DNA of 64,000 nucleotides from Apiotrichum sp. Y4204 (taxonomy: Eukaryota; Basidiomycota; Tremellomycetes; Trichosporonales; Trichosporonaceae). Positions 35,601 to 48,603 of the stretch are shown here, in pieces (position 1 is the stretch's first letter; each line of letters opens with the position of its first letter). Location: contig JAMYHL010000053.1 in NCBI GenBank assembly GCA_025531455.1, positions 186,001-250,000 on the forward strand. Reading direction: 5' to 3'. The notes below the pieces were generated by a model. The model worked only from the letters and a program-made list of their open reading frames with translations, ran no database searches and was not told where the DNA came from. A program made the position numbers and the translations under genes.

Positions 35601-37457
35601 GCTGCGGCGAGATCTGTTGCGTGCTTCCAAGCGGCAACACACCATTACCCAACAGACAACACCGGCCGAAAGGATGCCATGGGCCGATGGTGGCGACCTC
35701 CAGGCCTCCAGCCGTCGGAGGCAGTCTGCGGAATACGCGTTTGGAAAAGTGGTCGAGGGGCGCGTTTTGCATCCATCCGGTCATTCTCAATGTTGCCGGC
35801 ATGTCCGGGGTCGTGTCGGGGTATGGAAGCTCGTCCTACGCGTCCTGACAGGGGGCGGGCGTATGAGTCCTTTTCTCGCCACTCTGTTCTCTGCAATCAG
35901 CGAACAGCGAACCGTCAGTAGAGTCCATGGTTCGAGACAGCCTGAAAGCACGGGCAGATAGAGTTGTAATGAGCAATCTACGTCAGGTCGTTTCGCTGTA
36001 TCTGTAGTGATCGTATTCTTGACCAACGTGGCTCCATGTCGAGCGGCGAGAGAGCGCTGGTGCTAGCGCGCACTAAAACGGATCCCCGGATCTGCGCGTG
36101 CTGATCTGCTGATCTGTGGATATCCACACCAATGCAGATCTGCGCACACACACTCCCCCGCCGCGACACGAGCGACAACTATATACAAATCTATCAGACT
36201 GTCTGGATCCCATCATCAGAACGCGCTGCCCGTGCATTCCGGAGACTGAGTCACGGGTCTGAACACGGTGAACGGTGCTCGTAGCCGGGGTAGCCATGCA
36301 GCCGTTCGTACATGCCGTCGCGCGTTGCACCGTTGTGCACCACTCGCGGCCACTCGCAACAGATTGCATAGGGATCCTAATTTTCATCGGTGTGCGCCCG
36401 ACCTGTGATAATGTGAAACATTCAGGGAAAAACAAAGGAAGGGGCACAGCCAGGGTGCACGGAATGAGGACATGAAGAGTAAAACGCATCAAGGCGGAAA
36501 CACCGAGCAATTCGCAGGGTGTACTCTTGTGCTCTCTTCGCGTTTCCTCTGCTCTTGTGCCGTGTGTGTGTGTGTGCCTTGTGTGCTCGAGGGGGTTCCC
36601 TCTTCGCGTCGTGCCCCTCCTCGCTTCCTTCCCTTCTGCCTTTTCCCCCCTCTGCGCCCGTTCCCCCCCCGGCGTTGCACTCCCTGTGTGTCCCTCGTCC
36701 TCCTCCTGTCCATTCTCGCCCTCCTGCCCCCTCCCTCCTCCTCCTCGACCGTCCAGTGTCTTTCATCTTCGTCTCCACCTCCTTTTTTCTGCTTTTCTCT
36801 TCATCTCTCATCCTCTCTCTCTCTCACTCTCTCTCTCTTCTCCTCATCACCTTTTTTCCCTGCGCATTCCCTGTTCTCGTCGACACGTAAAGAGCTGGTC
36901 TCTCTCGTCAACGACACCCCTTTCTTTATCCTCATCATCCTCCTTTTAGCATTCCCCCTCCCCCGATCCCCTATCCCCCGATCCTCCCCCTCGCCGCGCA
37001 ACGTTACTCTTCTCTGGCAGAAGAAACACACCCCTCTCGCCGTCGTCGACAACGATCTGACATCGCCCCCGCCTCGCCGTTGTTGTTTGCCCCACACACA
37101 TCACTTGCTCGCTGAACTTGTACCGCTTGACGCTGTACAACTCTCGCTCCGAGTGACTGGAAGAAACACGCAAGGTCTAGTACTTTGCTGTACCCACTTG
37201 TTTCTGTAATACTCTGCACCACCGACAACTTCACAACGACAGTCTTTTCGACCACGTCCACGACACCCCACACACGCAACACCACCCACTCACCATCCCT
37301 AGGCGACTAAACAACGGCAGTGGATCTGCCAGACGCCACCGTCGCCTCCAACACTTGTGTCTCGGTAACAGGATCCCGCTCACCAGCTGCGCTGGCTGCA
37401 TCCCTCCTATCGACACTCCCGCTTCACTCCTTCCTCCCACATTCACTTACCTCCAAC
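32603..37457. other. Long intergenic region with a minisatellite and the ferric reductase leader
   Basis: About 4.8 kb without a gene I can support. It includes the minisatellite at 33141-33380, listed separately. A minus-strand frame (35251-35802, 183 codons) and others exist but have no domain. From about 36590 to 37000 the plus strand is extremely pyrimidine-rich (runs of CCTCCTC, TCTCTC). This probably belongs to the long leader or promoter of the ferric reductase. Simple TG repeat GTGTGTGTGTGTG lies near 36561-36574. Confidence 0.4.
33141..33380. repeat. Degenerate minisatellite built on TATTGGTGAAGAAATG
   Basis: About 14 imperfect units of 14-20 bases share the core TTGGTGAA (for example TATTGGTGAAGAACTG). 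Units near 33141-33225 are most regular, at 15-16 bases. A single further unit (CATTGGTGAAC) lies at 33474-33484. On the minus strand the repeat keeps two frames open, encoding FTN/HQY-rich peptides that I regard as chance products. Confidence 0.85.
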
Positions 37458-39973
37458 ATGTCCGCGATGACTACCGTCGTCCAGGCTGCGGCCGCAGACC
37501 CGACGGAGAAGCTCATTGTCAACACCCTCACGCGCCTTGGTAACCTGGCCACCAACGTCCTCGACACTGTCGCCACTGAGACCGTTGCCGCAATCTCAGC
37601 ATCAGTTACCGGCAACCACCCCGCCAGCCAGAAGAACGCAACCGCGGGCGGCAAGGATGACATGAAGAAAAAGTACATGGCCGAAAAGAAGGCCCAGGAG
37701 GAGCTCAACGGTAAGCTTTCATTTCGTGCCTGAAAGGAACCACCCGCTGACTGGCCCCAGTTGACATGGGTTACTGGCTCATGTATGCTCTCGCAGGTGT
37801 CATGGGCCTTGCCATTCTCATGGCACTTCCTCGCTTCCTCGCCCGCTTTTACTCATCTGTTCAGCCTCGTAACAGGGAGAAGAAGGAGCACAACCGTCCC
37901 AACTATGCTTTCGAGTCTGGCCTCAACGAGAAGATGGCATACGTCGAGGCTGGCCCTCGTCGCGTCGCCGGAGGTGACCTGTGGACCGGTTGGTTCCTCC
38001 GCTCTGGCCGTCCCGGATCAAACGGTCGTCGCGCTCGCACCGATGATCAGTGCTGCGGCGACTCTATTCCCAACATTGCTCGTTCGCACCTCGCACCGCC
38101 ACCTCACTCGCGCCAGCTCACCTCGCGCCTCCCCTTTGGCTGGATCTGGACTGCCGCACCCCTTTCCAACATGCCCTCCGTCTTCTACACCGGTGCCGAA
38201 ACGCGCATGCTCGTCATGGTCGCCTTGTACCTCTTCTTCTGCTTTGGTGCCATGTTCTGGAAGTGTGACCTCAGCCCATCACCCATCCCCCGGGGTCCCC
38301 GGTACAACTTTAAGCGCTCGGGTGTTATCGCCATGACTCAGGTACCAATCGCTATCGCCTTTGGTGTCCGTGGCAACATCCCCGGTATGCTTATTGGCAA
38401 GAGCTATGACCACCTGCGTATTATCCACAAGGTCTCGGGTCGTGTCATGTTCTTTGCAGGTGCCTTCCACTCGATCGGCTACCTTGTCTCTTGGGGCAAG
38501 GCCGGCAAGCTTTTGACCACAACCCAACTCGGCATCACTGGCTATGTCGCCTTTTCTGGTATCTGCCTGATCGCCGTCACGTCCCTCCCGTACATCCGCC
38601 GTGTCGCATACGGTGTCTTCAAGGCGTCTCACGTGCTCGGTATTCTCATGCTCGTCATTGGTCTCTACTTTCACCACGACTCGTGCCCTCCATGGATGTT
38701 GGTCTCCGGTGCCCTCTACGTCTTCTCGGTTGTCCTCGGTTTCGCCAAGACTCGCGTCGCTAGCGCCGAGATTCAGGCCCTTGGAGGTACTACCCACACT
38801 CTTGTCACCATTCCTAGCATCACAACCGGCTGGCGTGCGGGCCAGCACGTCCGTATCCGCATCATGGGCCTCGGCCTCCTTTCCGCCGAGTGCCATCCGT
38901 TCACCATTGCCAACGCGCCCGACACTCCTGGCGGCATGACGCTCCTGGTCAAGGCTGCTGGTGACTGGACGACGCGTCTGTACGAGACGGCCTCGAGCGG
39001 CGGAGTTCCAACCCACGCTCAGGCCGAGACTGGAGTTTGGAAGCGCCAGTGCAAGATCATACTCGAGGGTCCCTACGGCGGCCTCGGCAACACCCTTACG
39101 CCTACTTTCTCGTCTGTGGTCCTCATCGCCGGTGGCTCGGGTATCACTCACTCGCTCTCCGTTGCCGAGGACCTCATTCAGCGCTCTCCTTCCGGTGTTG
39201 TTGCCACCCGTACTATTGACCTCATCTGGGTCGTGCGCGTCGAGCAGGTTGCCCGTGCCCTCATGCCCACTCTCAACGCGCTTGTCGCCCGTGCCAAGGC
39301 TTGGGAGAATCACGCTCTCAACGGCCGTCGCCAGGGCGCTGACTTTTCGCTTCCCTGCGCCCTTCGCGTGCACATATTTGTCACCCGGGTGCCGAAGAGC
39401 TCGCCTCTCACCCTCCTTGGCGCGCCCCGTCTTGCCCGTTCCAACACCAACCAGACTGTCCTCAACCACGTCCGCTTCAACGAAAAGGAGGAGATGGCGC
39501 ACGTCGATGTGCACTCTGCCCCGTCGTCGTCCAACGGTCACAGCAGTGACAACGGCCACGCCGACACCGGGTTCTACGCTTACAACAATTCCAGTGACGA
39601 CTACGTTATCCGCCCCGACCTCAGCTCTTCTTCCAGCGCCGCGCAGCAGACCAAGGCCGATTGGCTCGCGCGCAACCCCTCGCAGTGCACGATCCGCTCT
39701 CTCCACCAGCGTCAAACGGACTGGACGGAGCCCATGTCGAGCATTTCTGCATACCGCGGCCGCCCGGACCTCAAGGCGTCCATCTCGACCATTGTGGACG
39801 AGACGATCGCCCGCCACGGCCGTTCCATCACCGACCCGCGCGGCCTGTTTGCTGCCGCCTGCGGTCCCGAGTTCCTCGTCAACGACTCGCGCGACGCCTG
39901 CCAGGCGGTGAGCGAGTGGAAGAAGGCGGCCGTCCGCGGCGTCGAGTTTGAGTCCGAGTTCTTCGGCATCTAA
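37458..39973 (+). CDS. Ferric-chelate reductase, FRE family (821 residues)
   Basis: This plasma-membrane flavocytochrome transfers electrons from NADPH through FAD and two haems to extracellular ferric iron, feeding high-affinity iron uptake. Exons 37458-37710 and 37761-39973. The N-terminal 80 residues lack a clear signal peptide. Transmembrane segments start at GYWLMYALAGVMGLAILM. The ferric reductase domain has the haem histidines in YDHLRIIHKVSGRVMFFAGA, FHSIGYLV and KASHVLGILM/GLYFHH. The FAD-binding loop is HPFTIANAP. The NADPH-binding site is ILEGPYGG and LIAGGSGITHSLS. The C-terminal 150 residues are a Ser/Asn-rich insert (GHSSDNGHADTGFYAYNNSS) before the final GLFAAACGPEFLV nucleotide-binding segment. 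The length exceeds yeast Fre1 mainly through the N-terminal and late inserts. I do not assign a member number. Confidence 0.95.
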
Positions 39974-40703
39974 GCAGCGTGAGCGTTGAATTTGGGTCTC
40001 GTTGGTCTCTGTGCATAGCATTTGGAGCGACTCGCGGCGCCCTGGAGGCTGCCCGCGCTGGTCGTCGCGTCCCCCCCTCATACATTTGTTTATTTCCCCA
40101 CCACATACATCCACAGGCCGCGGCCTGCCGTCTAGTTTTCCTAGCGGCGTGTACTATCGTCAAATACGTATGCATTAAGATTACTCGTGTGCCGATGAGC
40201 TAGCTGCAGGAGAGAGCAGAGGAGGACCAGCACCGGTCGGAGGGGTGGGATACAGCTGAAACGAACCGCGACGCGCATCGAGCACCGCCCGCCACCGCTG
40301 TGCTGACCCCCCAAACGCACATGCACGCACACCACCGCTGGGCATGCAGTGTGACGGCACGCGATCACGCATCGCTGCCAGGGCCAGGAACGGGGCCCAG
40401 AGCACCGAATGTCGCTTACCGGGCAACGCGATGCCGTACCCGTTTACGGGCGTCGTGAAAGAGTTTGGCCCGAGATGTCGGACTCGGGGATTTGTCATGA
40501 CGCTCAAGGCACTGCGATCGAGCATCCCGCGCCATCCCGCGCGTTCGGCGTGACATACAGCGAAACACGATTTGTTCTTCGCTGCCGTTGTTGCAGAAAT
40601 GCATGAGACCCGAGTGTGATAGATAGAGATATGAATGGATGGAGATTGGAATTGGAATTACTGCACGACATGTACTGTACTACTAGATGCGATACGACAG
40701 ATG
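39974..40703. other. Convergent intergenic region
   Basis: This lies between the stop codons of the ferric reductase and GT71 genes. I see no coding frame, only 3' untranslated sequence. Confidence 0.5.
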
Positions 40704-42647
40704 CTACTCTCCGGGAACGTTGAGGCCCGCAATGTCCTTGCTCATGTCGCGGAGCGCCTCCCAAACATGCGGCGGGAGGACGTCGCTCATCGGCTCAATG
40801 AGGGTGCCCTGCCCGTCGAGGAACGAGTTTGGCGAGTCGGCCAGCCCGTCGGGACCCTTGAGCGTAATGGCAAAGCAGTCGCCCGTAAACTCGTACAGCG
40901 TGCGCACGAGGCGCGGGTCGAGAATGCCGTCCTCGCGGGGCCGCTTCAGGTGCGAGAAAAGCTTGTCCGGCTGCAGACCGTACCTGTGCTTTGTGAGGAT
41001 CGTGTGCAGGAACGCCGGCGGGGGGTGGTACGACGTGTCGTAGCGCGCCGACTTGGGGGTCAGGCCCCACTGGATCATGGCGTGTCCGCAAAAGTAGTCG
41101 GGCGAGCTCGTGCCGTCTTGCCGCTGGAATCCGCCCACAGACGCAAACATGCGCGGAGGCTGCTGGTAGGGGAGACCAAGGGCGTAGAAGGAGTAGCGCT
41201 GGGGTGAGTCAGAGATGAATGAAAGCTTGGAACATCTCTCATTCACTCACATAGGTGTCCTTGTCGCCGTAGGACAGGAAGCCGTACATGTCCGTGTTGT
41301 CCATCATGTGGTTGGACAAGTGGAGAACAGCGAGGTTGAGGCCGTCGTTTGCGCTCTTGTCATACACGACCTGTCCCGACTCGCCGGGCCAGTGCTCGTC
41401 AGAACATGTCCGGCCGAGGACGCGCCAGATGGCGTTGTCCGCTACCGCGTCAGCAACGGGTCCCCAAGTCCCACATTTCAAGTGCACTTACGGTGATCCT
41501 TGTTCAGGTCCGGCCAGAAGACACTGCCGCTCTGCGCAAACTCGACCGAATCAAAGAGCTCGGCAGGGTCCGACAGCGGGATGTTGTCAGAGTCCATGTA
41601 CACAAACTGGGTAAACTTGGAGTCGAGGAAGGACCGATTCTTGATTTCTGATGGATGAGTTCGAGCCAAGAAGAGGCAACTCACGCCAGGACTTCCCATC
41701 ACCCTTCTTTGCCTTGCTCTCGATGAGCTCAACCTGGAACTCGTTGATGAGCTCGTCGCGCACTTTCTGGTCCTGCATCTCGCCCGGGAAGTAGTATATC
41801 TCGACAGGGAGCGTCGACTTGATCACCTTGCGGAGCATCGTGAGGGAGAAGCGCAGGCGGTTAAGGGTTTTCTGTCGTCAGCGGTGGCCGTGCGACGCAC
41901 AGAGGGGTTCGGACCAGGCATGGAGATCTGAGATCTGCTACGGGCGCCAGTTTGATGTGCTGCGAGTCTCGGCCCCGCGTTGTGACCGTGGAATGGCAAT
42001 CACACATTCCAACACTGAGTTGAAACCACGCGACTGGACTCGCCCCACCAACTTCTCCATGTACTCACCCCCTCACCGCCAGTGTAGATGATTCCGCGGC
42101 GCTGGTCGACGGGCGTGTTGGCCTGCATGCTGGGCTCCCACACGAGCTTCTGGTGTCCCTCGCGGTCAAGGGTGCGGAAGTAGTCGACCATCTTCTGCCT
42201 GTACCTCCGCACGTCGTCCTTGGTGACCTTTTCCCACTCCTGGTCTTTGCCGTCGTGGAAAAAGTACGTGTTACGCGCGTATGTGAACATCGGGCAGCCG
42301 TGGCGGTTGGGCAGCTCGGCCTCCCACTGGTCCAGCGCCGGCCGCTGGAGGAGATACTTGAGCCGTGCCTCGAGCGTGAGCGGAATGTCCTCGTCGTCCG
42401 GAATACCGCCCGACGGCGGGGCGATGTGTGAGCTGAGCTCAGGCGACGCGCGGTACCCGCCGAGCGTCTTCTCGGAGATGTAGTTTCCTACGCGTGCGCG
42501 GCGCTCGGAACCGGCGATTAGGGGCACGATTATCACAAAAGCGACACCAAGGAGAAGGAGGAGCTGCAGTGGCCGGATGCGCATGCGCAAGCCCGAGACG
42601 GCGCGCATTGCCCTCGACTCCCCGAGGGGGCTGTATCCTGCTGTCAT
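40704..42647 (-). CDS. GT71-family alpha-mannosyltransferase, Mnn2-like (535 residues)
   Basis: This type II Golgi membrane glycosyltransferase adds alpha-linked mannose to glycans. Exons in reading order: 42069-42647, 41685-41871, 41492-41647, 41251-41441 and 40704-41198. A short cytoplasmic tail precedes one membrane anchor (LQLLLLLGVAFVIIVPLIAG, about residues 27-46) and a stem. The catalytic domain starts with GIIYTGGEGKTLNRLRFSLT and the next helix (LRKVIKSTLPVEIYYFPGEM). The metal-binding DxD-type motif is VYMDSDNIPLSDPAELFDS. The late HPDNAIWRVLGR and QSGSVFWPDLNKDHP match the family. All splice junctions preserve motifs. In Tremellomycetes such enzymes may act on N-glycans, wall mannan or extracellular polysaccharide; which one cannot be told here. 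Confidence 0.92.
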
Positions 42648-44527
42648 GAGAGGAAGGGGAGAGTGGATTGGGGGGGGGAGGGAAGGCGGAGTCGAGAAGG
42701 AGAGTATGTGCTGGTTGTCAACAATATCAAGAGCGGCTAACGGGTGGGGTATGAGCCGGAACGGCGGCTGCGACAGAGAACGGTTATTGGTAGGTGTGAC
42801 CGTCTCACGGATTGTCGAACGGTTAAAGGAGTGACGGCGACGGAGAACGGAGGATGGATGGGGGGGACAGAGAGGAGGATGGAAGAGAGAAGGAGAATGC
42901 GAAATGCAGAGGTGCAAAGACGCCGAGAAACTCTGGTACTACAGCCTGCAAACTTCTGGACGCGTACAGGGAAAAGGGCAGAGGTACCGAGGTGCGCCAG
43001 GTGGGTGTGGTGGCGGCGACGCACAAAAAGGTGGAAGGAGAAGGGAAGGGAAGGGAAGACAAAAACGTCCCAAAGGGCCGGGGTACCGCTGATCGTATGT
43101 ACAGGAGAGATGATGACTGGATGTGACGGGATGGATACGTGCGGAAAAAGATGGAGCGAGGGAAGGCAGAAAGCGAAGAAGGCAAGGAAGGGGGATATAC
43201 AGCCAAGAGGCCAAGAGTGCAAGGGAGGAAGGGAGGGAAGGGAGGGAAGACAATGATGGCCGCAAACGGGACAGCCTTGAAATCGATTTTTGGTCCAAAG
43301 GGAAGACCTCCTCCTGGCCTCCTGGCCTCCTGGGTGGGGTAGGACGTAGGTGTGCCCGAAAGGAAGAGAGACCGCCAGAGTAACGTGAGGATGGGATTGA
43401 TATGGGATGATAGGACCTGTGCCTGTGGGTGCTGGTTCCCGCGGGTTCTCATTCAGTGCCTTTTAAAGGGTTCGGTTGCATTTCATTCCAATTCCTAATG
43501 TTCTATCTGAATATCTGTAATGAGCGCAGATCAAAAGTATAAAATCCTGATCAGAATGGAATCTACAACCTAATGACCTAATGATCTAATGGGCAAAGGT
43601 TATTTAGAGTTGATTCCTGAAGGGTTCCTGACCCACAAAATACGCCACCCAGGGAATTGGAAAGGGAAGACACTTTTTTTCCAGTATGTCATTTTTCATG
43701 CCTCACCGCTCATCATCCTAGTGTCCCTAGTGTCTGCTTAGCGCTGTGGGCCCCAATGTCCTCCCGATCCTCCCTCGGCTCCCCGTCCTCCCGGTCCTCC
43801 CGAGGCTGAACATAAAATCCCTTTTTAGCACTTTCTTGCTCGCCATCACCGACATTACCGGCCCCACCCAGGCCCTCGGCCCTCGGCCCTCTCATAGTCT
43901 CGGAAGCTCGGAACCTCGGACTACAAACAGGGAAGCACAGGATAGAGCTATAGAGGAACATCGCTGTCGCCGTTGAACCGTTTGCTCATCATTCACGATC
44001 CACGGCACACTCGGCAACACCCAAAAACTGTGTTTCCCCTTTCTCTCCAACTCAACCTTGTTTGACCACGACAGCCGGCGGCAGTTGTGATTACTCGGAC
44101 ACCCCGCAAGCGTGCAAAGCGAAGAGTGTCTGAGTGTCTGAGTGTCTGAGTGTCTGAGATCTGAGAGTGTCTGAGAGTATTGCCCTCGTGCGTTTCCCTT
44201 TCCATTCAGCTTTCAGCACAGCGCCCATTCAGTCCTCTCAGTCACTTTCAGTCTCATTTCCATCCACGCTATCGACATTCGTCAACTTGCTGCACGCGGC
44301 CAAACGCACTGCAGACCACGCACGCTTGCTTTGCTTGCTTGCTCGCTCGACATTGCAGCGCAGTGCACCTGGTAACAACAACAACAACAAAACACTACCA
44401 TCACCACACCGACCCAGGCGGTTACGTGTAACACATCACCCACGTTCTCTTCCAACTTTCTCATCAATCTCATCAACTCGCATTATCACAAGAAGCATCA
44501 GCATCTCCTCCGCACGCATCCCACACG
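42648..44527. other. Divergent promoter region of the GT71 and epimerase-exostosin genes
   Basis: From about 42660 to 43330 the plus strand is purine-rich (GGGAAGGGAAGGGAAG and similar), so the minus-strand GT71 gene has a long pyrimidine-rich leader. From 43480 to 43690 the base composition turns AT-rich. An 8-base tandem repeat lies at 44124-44178. The region 44200-44520 is C/A-rich and probably holds the leader of the exostosin gene. No gene is supported. Confidence 0.45.
44124..44178. repeat. Tandem repeat of TGTCTGAG
   Basis: About six to seven copies of the octamer, interrupted once by ATCTGAGA, in the promoter of the epimerase-exostosin gene. Confidence 0.8.
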
Positions 44528-47500
44528 ATGGTGCTCTTCCTCGGGCCGCTGCGGCGGCACCGCTTCATCCTCCTCATCCTCGCCATCCCCCTCCTCTTAT
44601 TCCTCTTCTCCCCGCGCAACGAGACGCCAACGTACGCCGCCCCGCGCACCGGCGGCCTCGGCACCAACACATGGAGCGACGGCGACTGGGCAGACGACCA
44701 TCTAGTAAACGACCAGCTCGCGCCGAAACCAAACCCCGTCAAGAACTGGCTCGGCAAGGTCAAAGGCCGGAGCGGCAAGACGGTCCTCGTCACGGGCGGC
44801 GCTGGCAGTCTTGCGCACGCCGTGATTGACAAACTTGTCGCCCTCCAGTACACTGTCCATGCGGCGGACATTGTCCCGCAGCCGATTACCCTCCCGCCCG
44901 GCGTCATATACCACCGCGTGGACGTCACGGGTTCCGCGCTCCGCGACCTGCTTAGACACACTGAATTCCACGGCGTATTGCACTTTGCAGCTGTGAGCCT
45001 CGAGCAATGGTGTGCGCCGAAAGAGGAGGAGTGCGCGCGCGTCAATGTCGACGGCACACGTGCCCTCATCACGGTGATCAAGGAGATGGTCGATGCGCCT
45101 GTGGAAGGGTCCACCTTCTGGCCTGGCAAGGGTACGCAGACGGTTCCATGGTTGATCTATGGCTCGTCGGTCGATGTGTATGGCACGGGCGAAGGCGGCA
45201 AGGAGGTAGATGAGCGCACCCCGCTACGGCCAGTCACGATGATTGGCAAGACAAAGGCCCGCGGCGAGGACGCGATTCGCGATGTGTTCATGGGGACTCT
45301 GGCATCCGGCGGGAAAGAGGCCCACACGAATGACATTGGGGACGCACAGCGCGGCCGCCCCATGCGGGGCGCTATCCTCCGCTTCTCCGATGTGTACGGC
45401 TACCCGCGCGCAACCAACGTCCCGGCAGCCTTCGTACCGCGACTGCTGCTACACGCGGTGTCGTCCCTCCCGGTCCAGTACTCATCCGACCAGCCGGCCT
45501 CGGATCTCCTTTATGTCAGTGACGCCGTCGACGCCGTCACACACGTCATGGACCACCTCGACGCGACCGCCAGCTCTACCAAACTCGACACCTTCAACAT
45601 TGTCAAGGGCGGAAAGCGCTGGCTAGGAGAGGAGGTGGTGAACATTGCGCGTGTTACCCTCGACTCCCTCTCGCCCATCCGCGATATCGGAAACAAGAAG
45701 GCACCCGCCCACTCTGTCCCATACTCGAACGCCCTCGCACGGGATACGCTCGACTGGGAGCCAACGATGGACTTCCCCGCGGGTCTCAACCAGATGTCAA
45801 GCGAACTCGCTCACGAGATGGTGTACTACACCCAGACGTTCATCAATGCGCACTGTCTGCAGCACGCGTCGAAGCCGACCATGGCCGAGGCGCCCGAAGA
45901 CTTGCGCAATCGCGCACTGTATAAGCTCGACAAGTGTGTGGTGAATCTTGGCTTCAATCACGACGGGTGGATGCACCACCTCAAGTGCCAGGACGGGCGG
46001 AACTGTTTGGCGGACGACGAGCGCGTCGCGTCGTACAACTGGAACTCGACGGTGTGGACCGTGCATGTTGTCGACAAGGCGCAGAAGAAGAACGGGCGAG
46101 CGACGGTGCGCTTTGAGCAGGAGAACGGAATGGGTTGGCTCGGCGTGCGAAAAGAGGTTGTGGTGGCCGGTGGCGTCGTCAAGTGGGAGATGTTCCATGA
46201 CGACGACCCCGTTCCTCACATCGACACATTCGTGGTGGACGTAGCCCCGGACAGCTCGATCCTGAGAATGGTTATCCCCGGCAAGGTCGCTCTTCAGATC
46301 CGCGCAGTCTCCGTCGGGGACAAGACGGAGTTCCGGCTTGAGCCGGTCGAGAACTCGGAGGGGACCCACGACATGCGCCTCACGATGCTGTGCTGCGAGA
46401 GCGAGGGCGACTGGCCGCTGCTGCTGGACGACCACGAGTCGGCGGACATCCGCTTCGGCACAGAGGGGCAGATTGCTTTCAACGCCTCGCGGAGATTACA
46501 CCTGTGTGAGCGGGCTTACGACTCACACGCGTACTTTGCTACCATGGTGGATAATCTCGCCAAGATTGCCGAGGAAGGCTTCCAGCCAGTCACTGCCAAG
46601 CCGAAGAAGACGACCCACAATCCCGACAACTGGGCTCTCAAGGAGCTGCGGCCCTGCTGGAACGACTGCGCGAGCCCGACCATCTGCATACAGACGGGAA
46701 ACTGCCGATGCGTGCAGGCGGACAACTGCCCACGCCGGCGCGAGAATCCCCTCATCGCGCTCGGTCGGGGGATTAATCCGCCGGCGACACGGCCACAGTC
46801 CGCACTCGGCTCGCTGGGTGGGTACAGCAAGGTGCTCGCCCAGATGGTGTCCAAGCTCGACTGGCGGGATGTCCTGCTGCCCGAGGCGCGCGACTACCTT
46901 CAGGCCCACCCCGAGTTTATCAAGGTCCATGTGGTGGACAACTACCCCAAGCAGAAGGAGATTGAGGCGGCCGACTGCCACAAGCTCCAGCCCACGCACT
47001 GCTTCTCCGCCGACAGCATAATGTACAAGGCGATGCGGCATCTTTCCGTCCCCGCGGACGATGCCGATCTGGTCGTGCTCCCAGTGTACCAGCACTGCAC
47101 TGGCGCCGACTTTATCCTCCACGAGGTGTGGCACTACGCCTCAAAGACGATCAAGGGCATTGACGAGCAGACCAAGCCAGTGTCGCTGATGATGACGCAT
47201 GACTGGGGCATCTGCCTGGCGTTCACGTGGGAGATCTGGGAGTCGCGGGAAAAGAACGCAGAGGGCAAACCGCGCCTGTACCCCGACCCGATCATGAAGA
47301 ACTCGCTCGTGTTCTCCGTCATGGGCGACTGGGACTCAAACTGCTACCGCCCGGCGCAGGACGTTGTCGTTCCCTCGCGCACATGTAACTCAAAGAAGCT
47401 CGTCGACCGGTTCCCAACCGTCGACTCGATCCAGCCCGTCCGCGACCGCCCGCAGCTCATCAACTGGTCCGGCACGTTCTGGGGAACAGGGAAGAGCGAG

Positions 47501-48039
47501 CGCCTCCGCCTCGCGTGCCACCGCGGCGGCGTCGCTGACGAGGAGCTCGTTCCCGGCAAGGGACCGCAGTCGGTGTTCTACGACTGGGCAGACTACATGA
47601 CAAACCTGAACAGCGCGCGGTTCTGCCCGCAGCCAAGGGGAGTTGCTGGTGAGTCATGTTGTGCCCCACCTAGTCCGTTTTTATATACTGATCCCCAGGG
47701 TGGTCGCCCCGCGTCAACGACGCAATCTACGCGGGATGCATCCCGATATTCACCGCCGAGGCCTCGCACTACCCGTTCGCGTCGCTGCTCGACTGGTCGC
47801 AGTTCAGCGTGCGCATCCACCCGACCGAGCTGGACCACATTGAGCGTATCCTGAACGACATTCCGCTCGAGCGCGTCGAGCAGATGCAGGCCAACCTCGT
47901 GGCGATCCGCGAGGCGTTCCTGTACGCGTCGGACGAGAACCCAGAGGACGAGCTGCACCGCCGCGGACCCATGTTCTTTGCGCTCCACGCCGCCGGCATG
48001 CGCCTCCGCACGCAGTACCCCGACCGCCACGTAAAGTAA
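44528..48039 (+). CDS. Epimerase-like/exostosin (GT47) fusion glycosyltransferase (1153 residues)
   Basis: Exons 44528-47648 and 47699-48039. Residues 10-29 are a type II membrane anchor (HRFILLILAIPLLLFLFS), placing the rest in the secretory lumen. Residues 83 to about 430 are a sugar-nucleotide epimerase/dehydratase-like Rossmann domain, with VLVTGGAGSLAHAVIDKLV and LIYGSSVDVYG. The catalytic Tyr of the Y-x3-K motif is replaced: residue 239 is Ile in MIGKTKARGED. A middle beta-rich region (about 440-700) follows. A Cys-rich EGF-like segment (CWNDC...CIQTGNCRCV, about 708-735) leads to an exostosin/GT47 domain (about 790-1120). It carries VVLPVYQHC, INWSGTFWG, RFCPQPRGVAGWSPRVNDAI and YAGCIPIF. 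The likely role is building a cell-surface or secreted glycan. Because the epimerase half looks inactive, it may act as a substrate-binding or structural module. Confidence 0.9.
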
Positions 48040-48603
48040 AATGTACCATCACACTCATTCAGACATATCGTATACCCCATCTCCATGTCCCATCTCCGCA
48101 TCTCGCATCATAGCTTATCGAACACTTTGGTATGCATCAGCTTAGTTAGTGTGCTGTGGGTGTGGGGGAGGACTGTGCAGTTTATGCAATCGCAGGGCGA
48201 TGGTGCAGCGTGACGGGGCTCACCCCGCCGCGCCCCCACACGATGCCGCCAGTCACTCCCCCCAGTGGGAAGCTACTCCACCGCCTTTACTCCCCGTCTC
48301 TCCTCCATCGCACGTCTTCTCGGTCCCACCGATCATGCCATACGAAGGTGTCTGCCGAGCAGGTGCCGAACGTGAGAGGGGAGCGCGAGACCAAGCTGAG
48401 GACTAACGCCGCGCCAAGGTGAGTAGTGAGCCTAGATAACTTGAGAGGACGTATATACCGTGTCCCGCTATGAGTTAGCCGTGTGAGTATCCCACCCAAG
48501 CCCAGAAGCCCGGAGCCCAGAAGCCCAGAAATCCAGATCCAACAACCCTCGTACATCGTACACGCCAGTCTATACTTGTACCCTCCGGCTGAGCGTACAA
48601 GGT
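48040..48603. other. Convergent intergenic region
   Basis: This lies between two stop codons; no coding frame is supported. Confidence 0.5.

Noticed and set aside
35251..35802. 183-codon minus-strand frame
   Set aside because: No recognisable motif, no introns and no composition bias; probably chance in a gene-free region.
38279..40114. 611-codon open frame on the minus strand
   Set aside because: It lies opposite the ferric reductase, which has clear catalytic motifs; the antisense frame has no domain.
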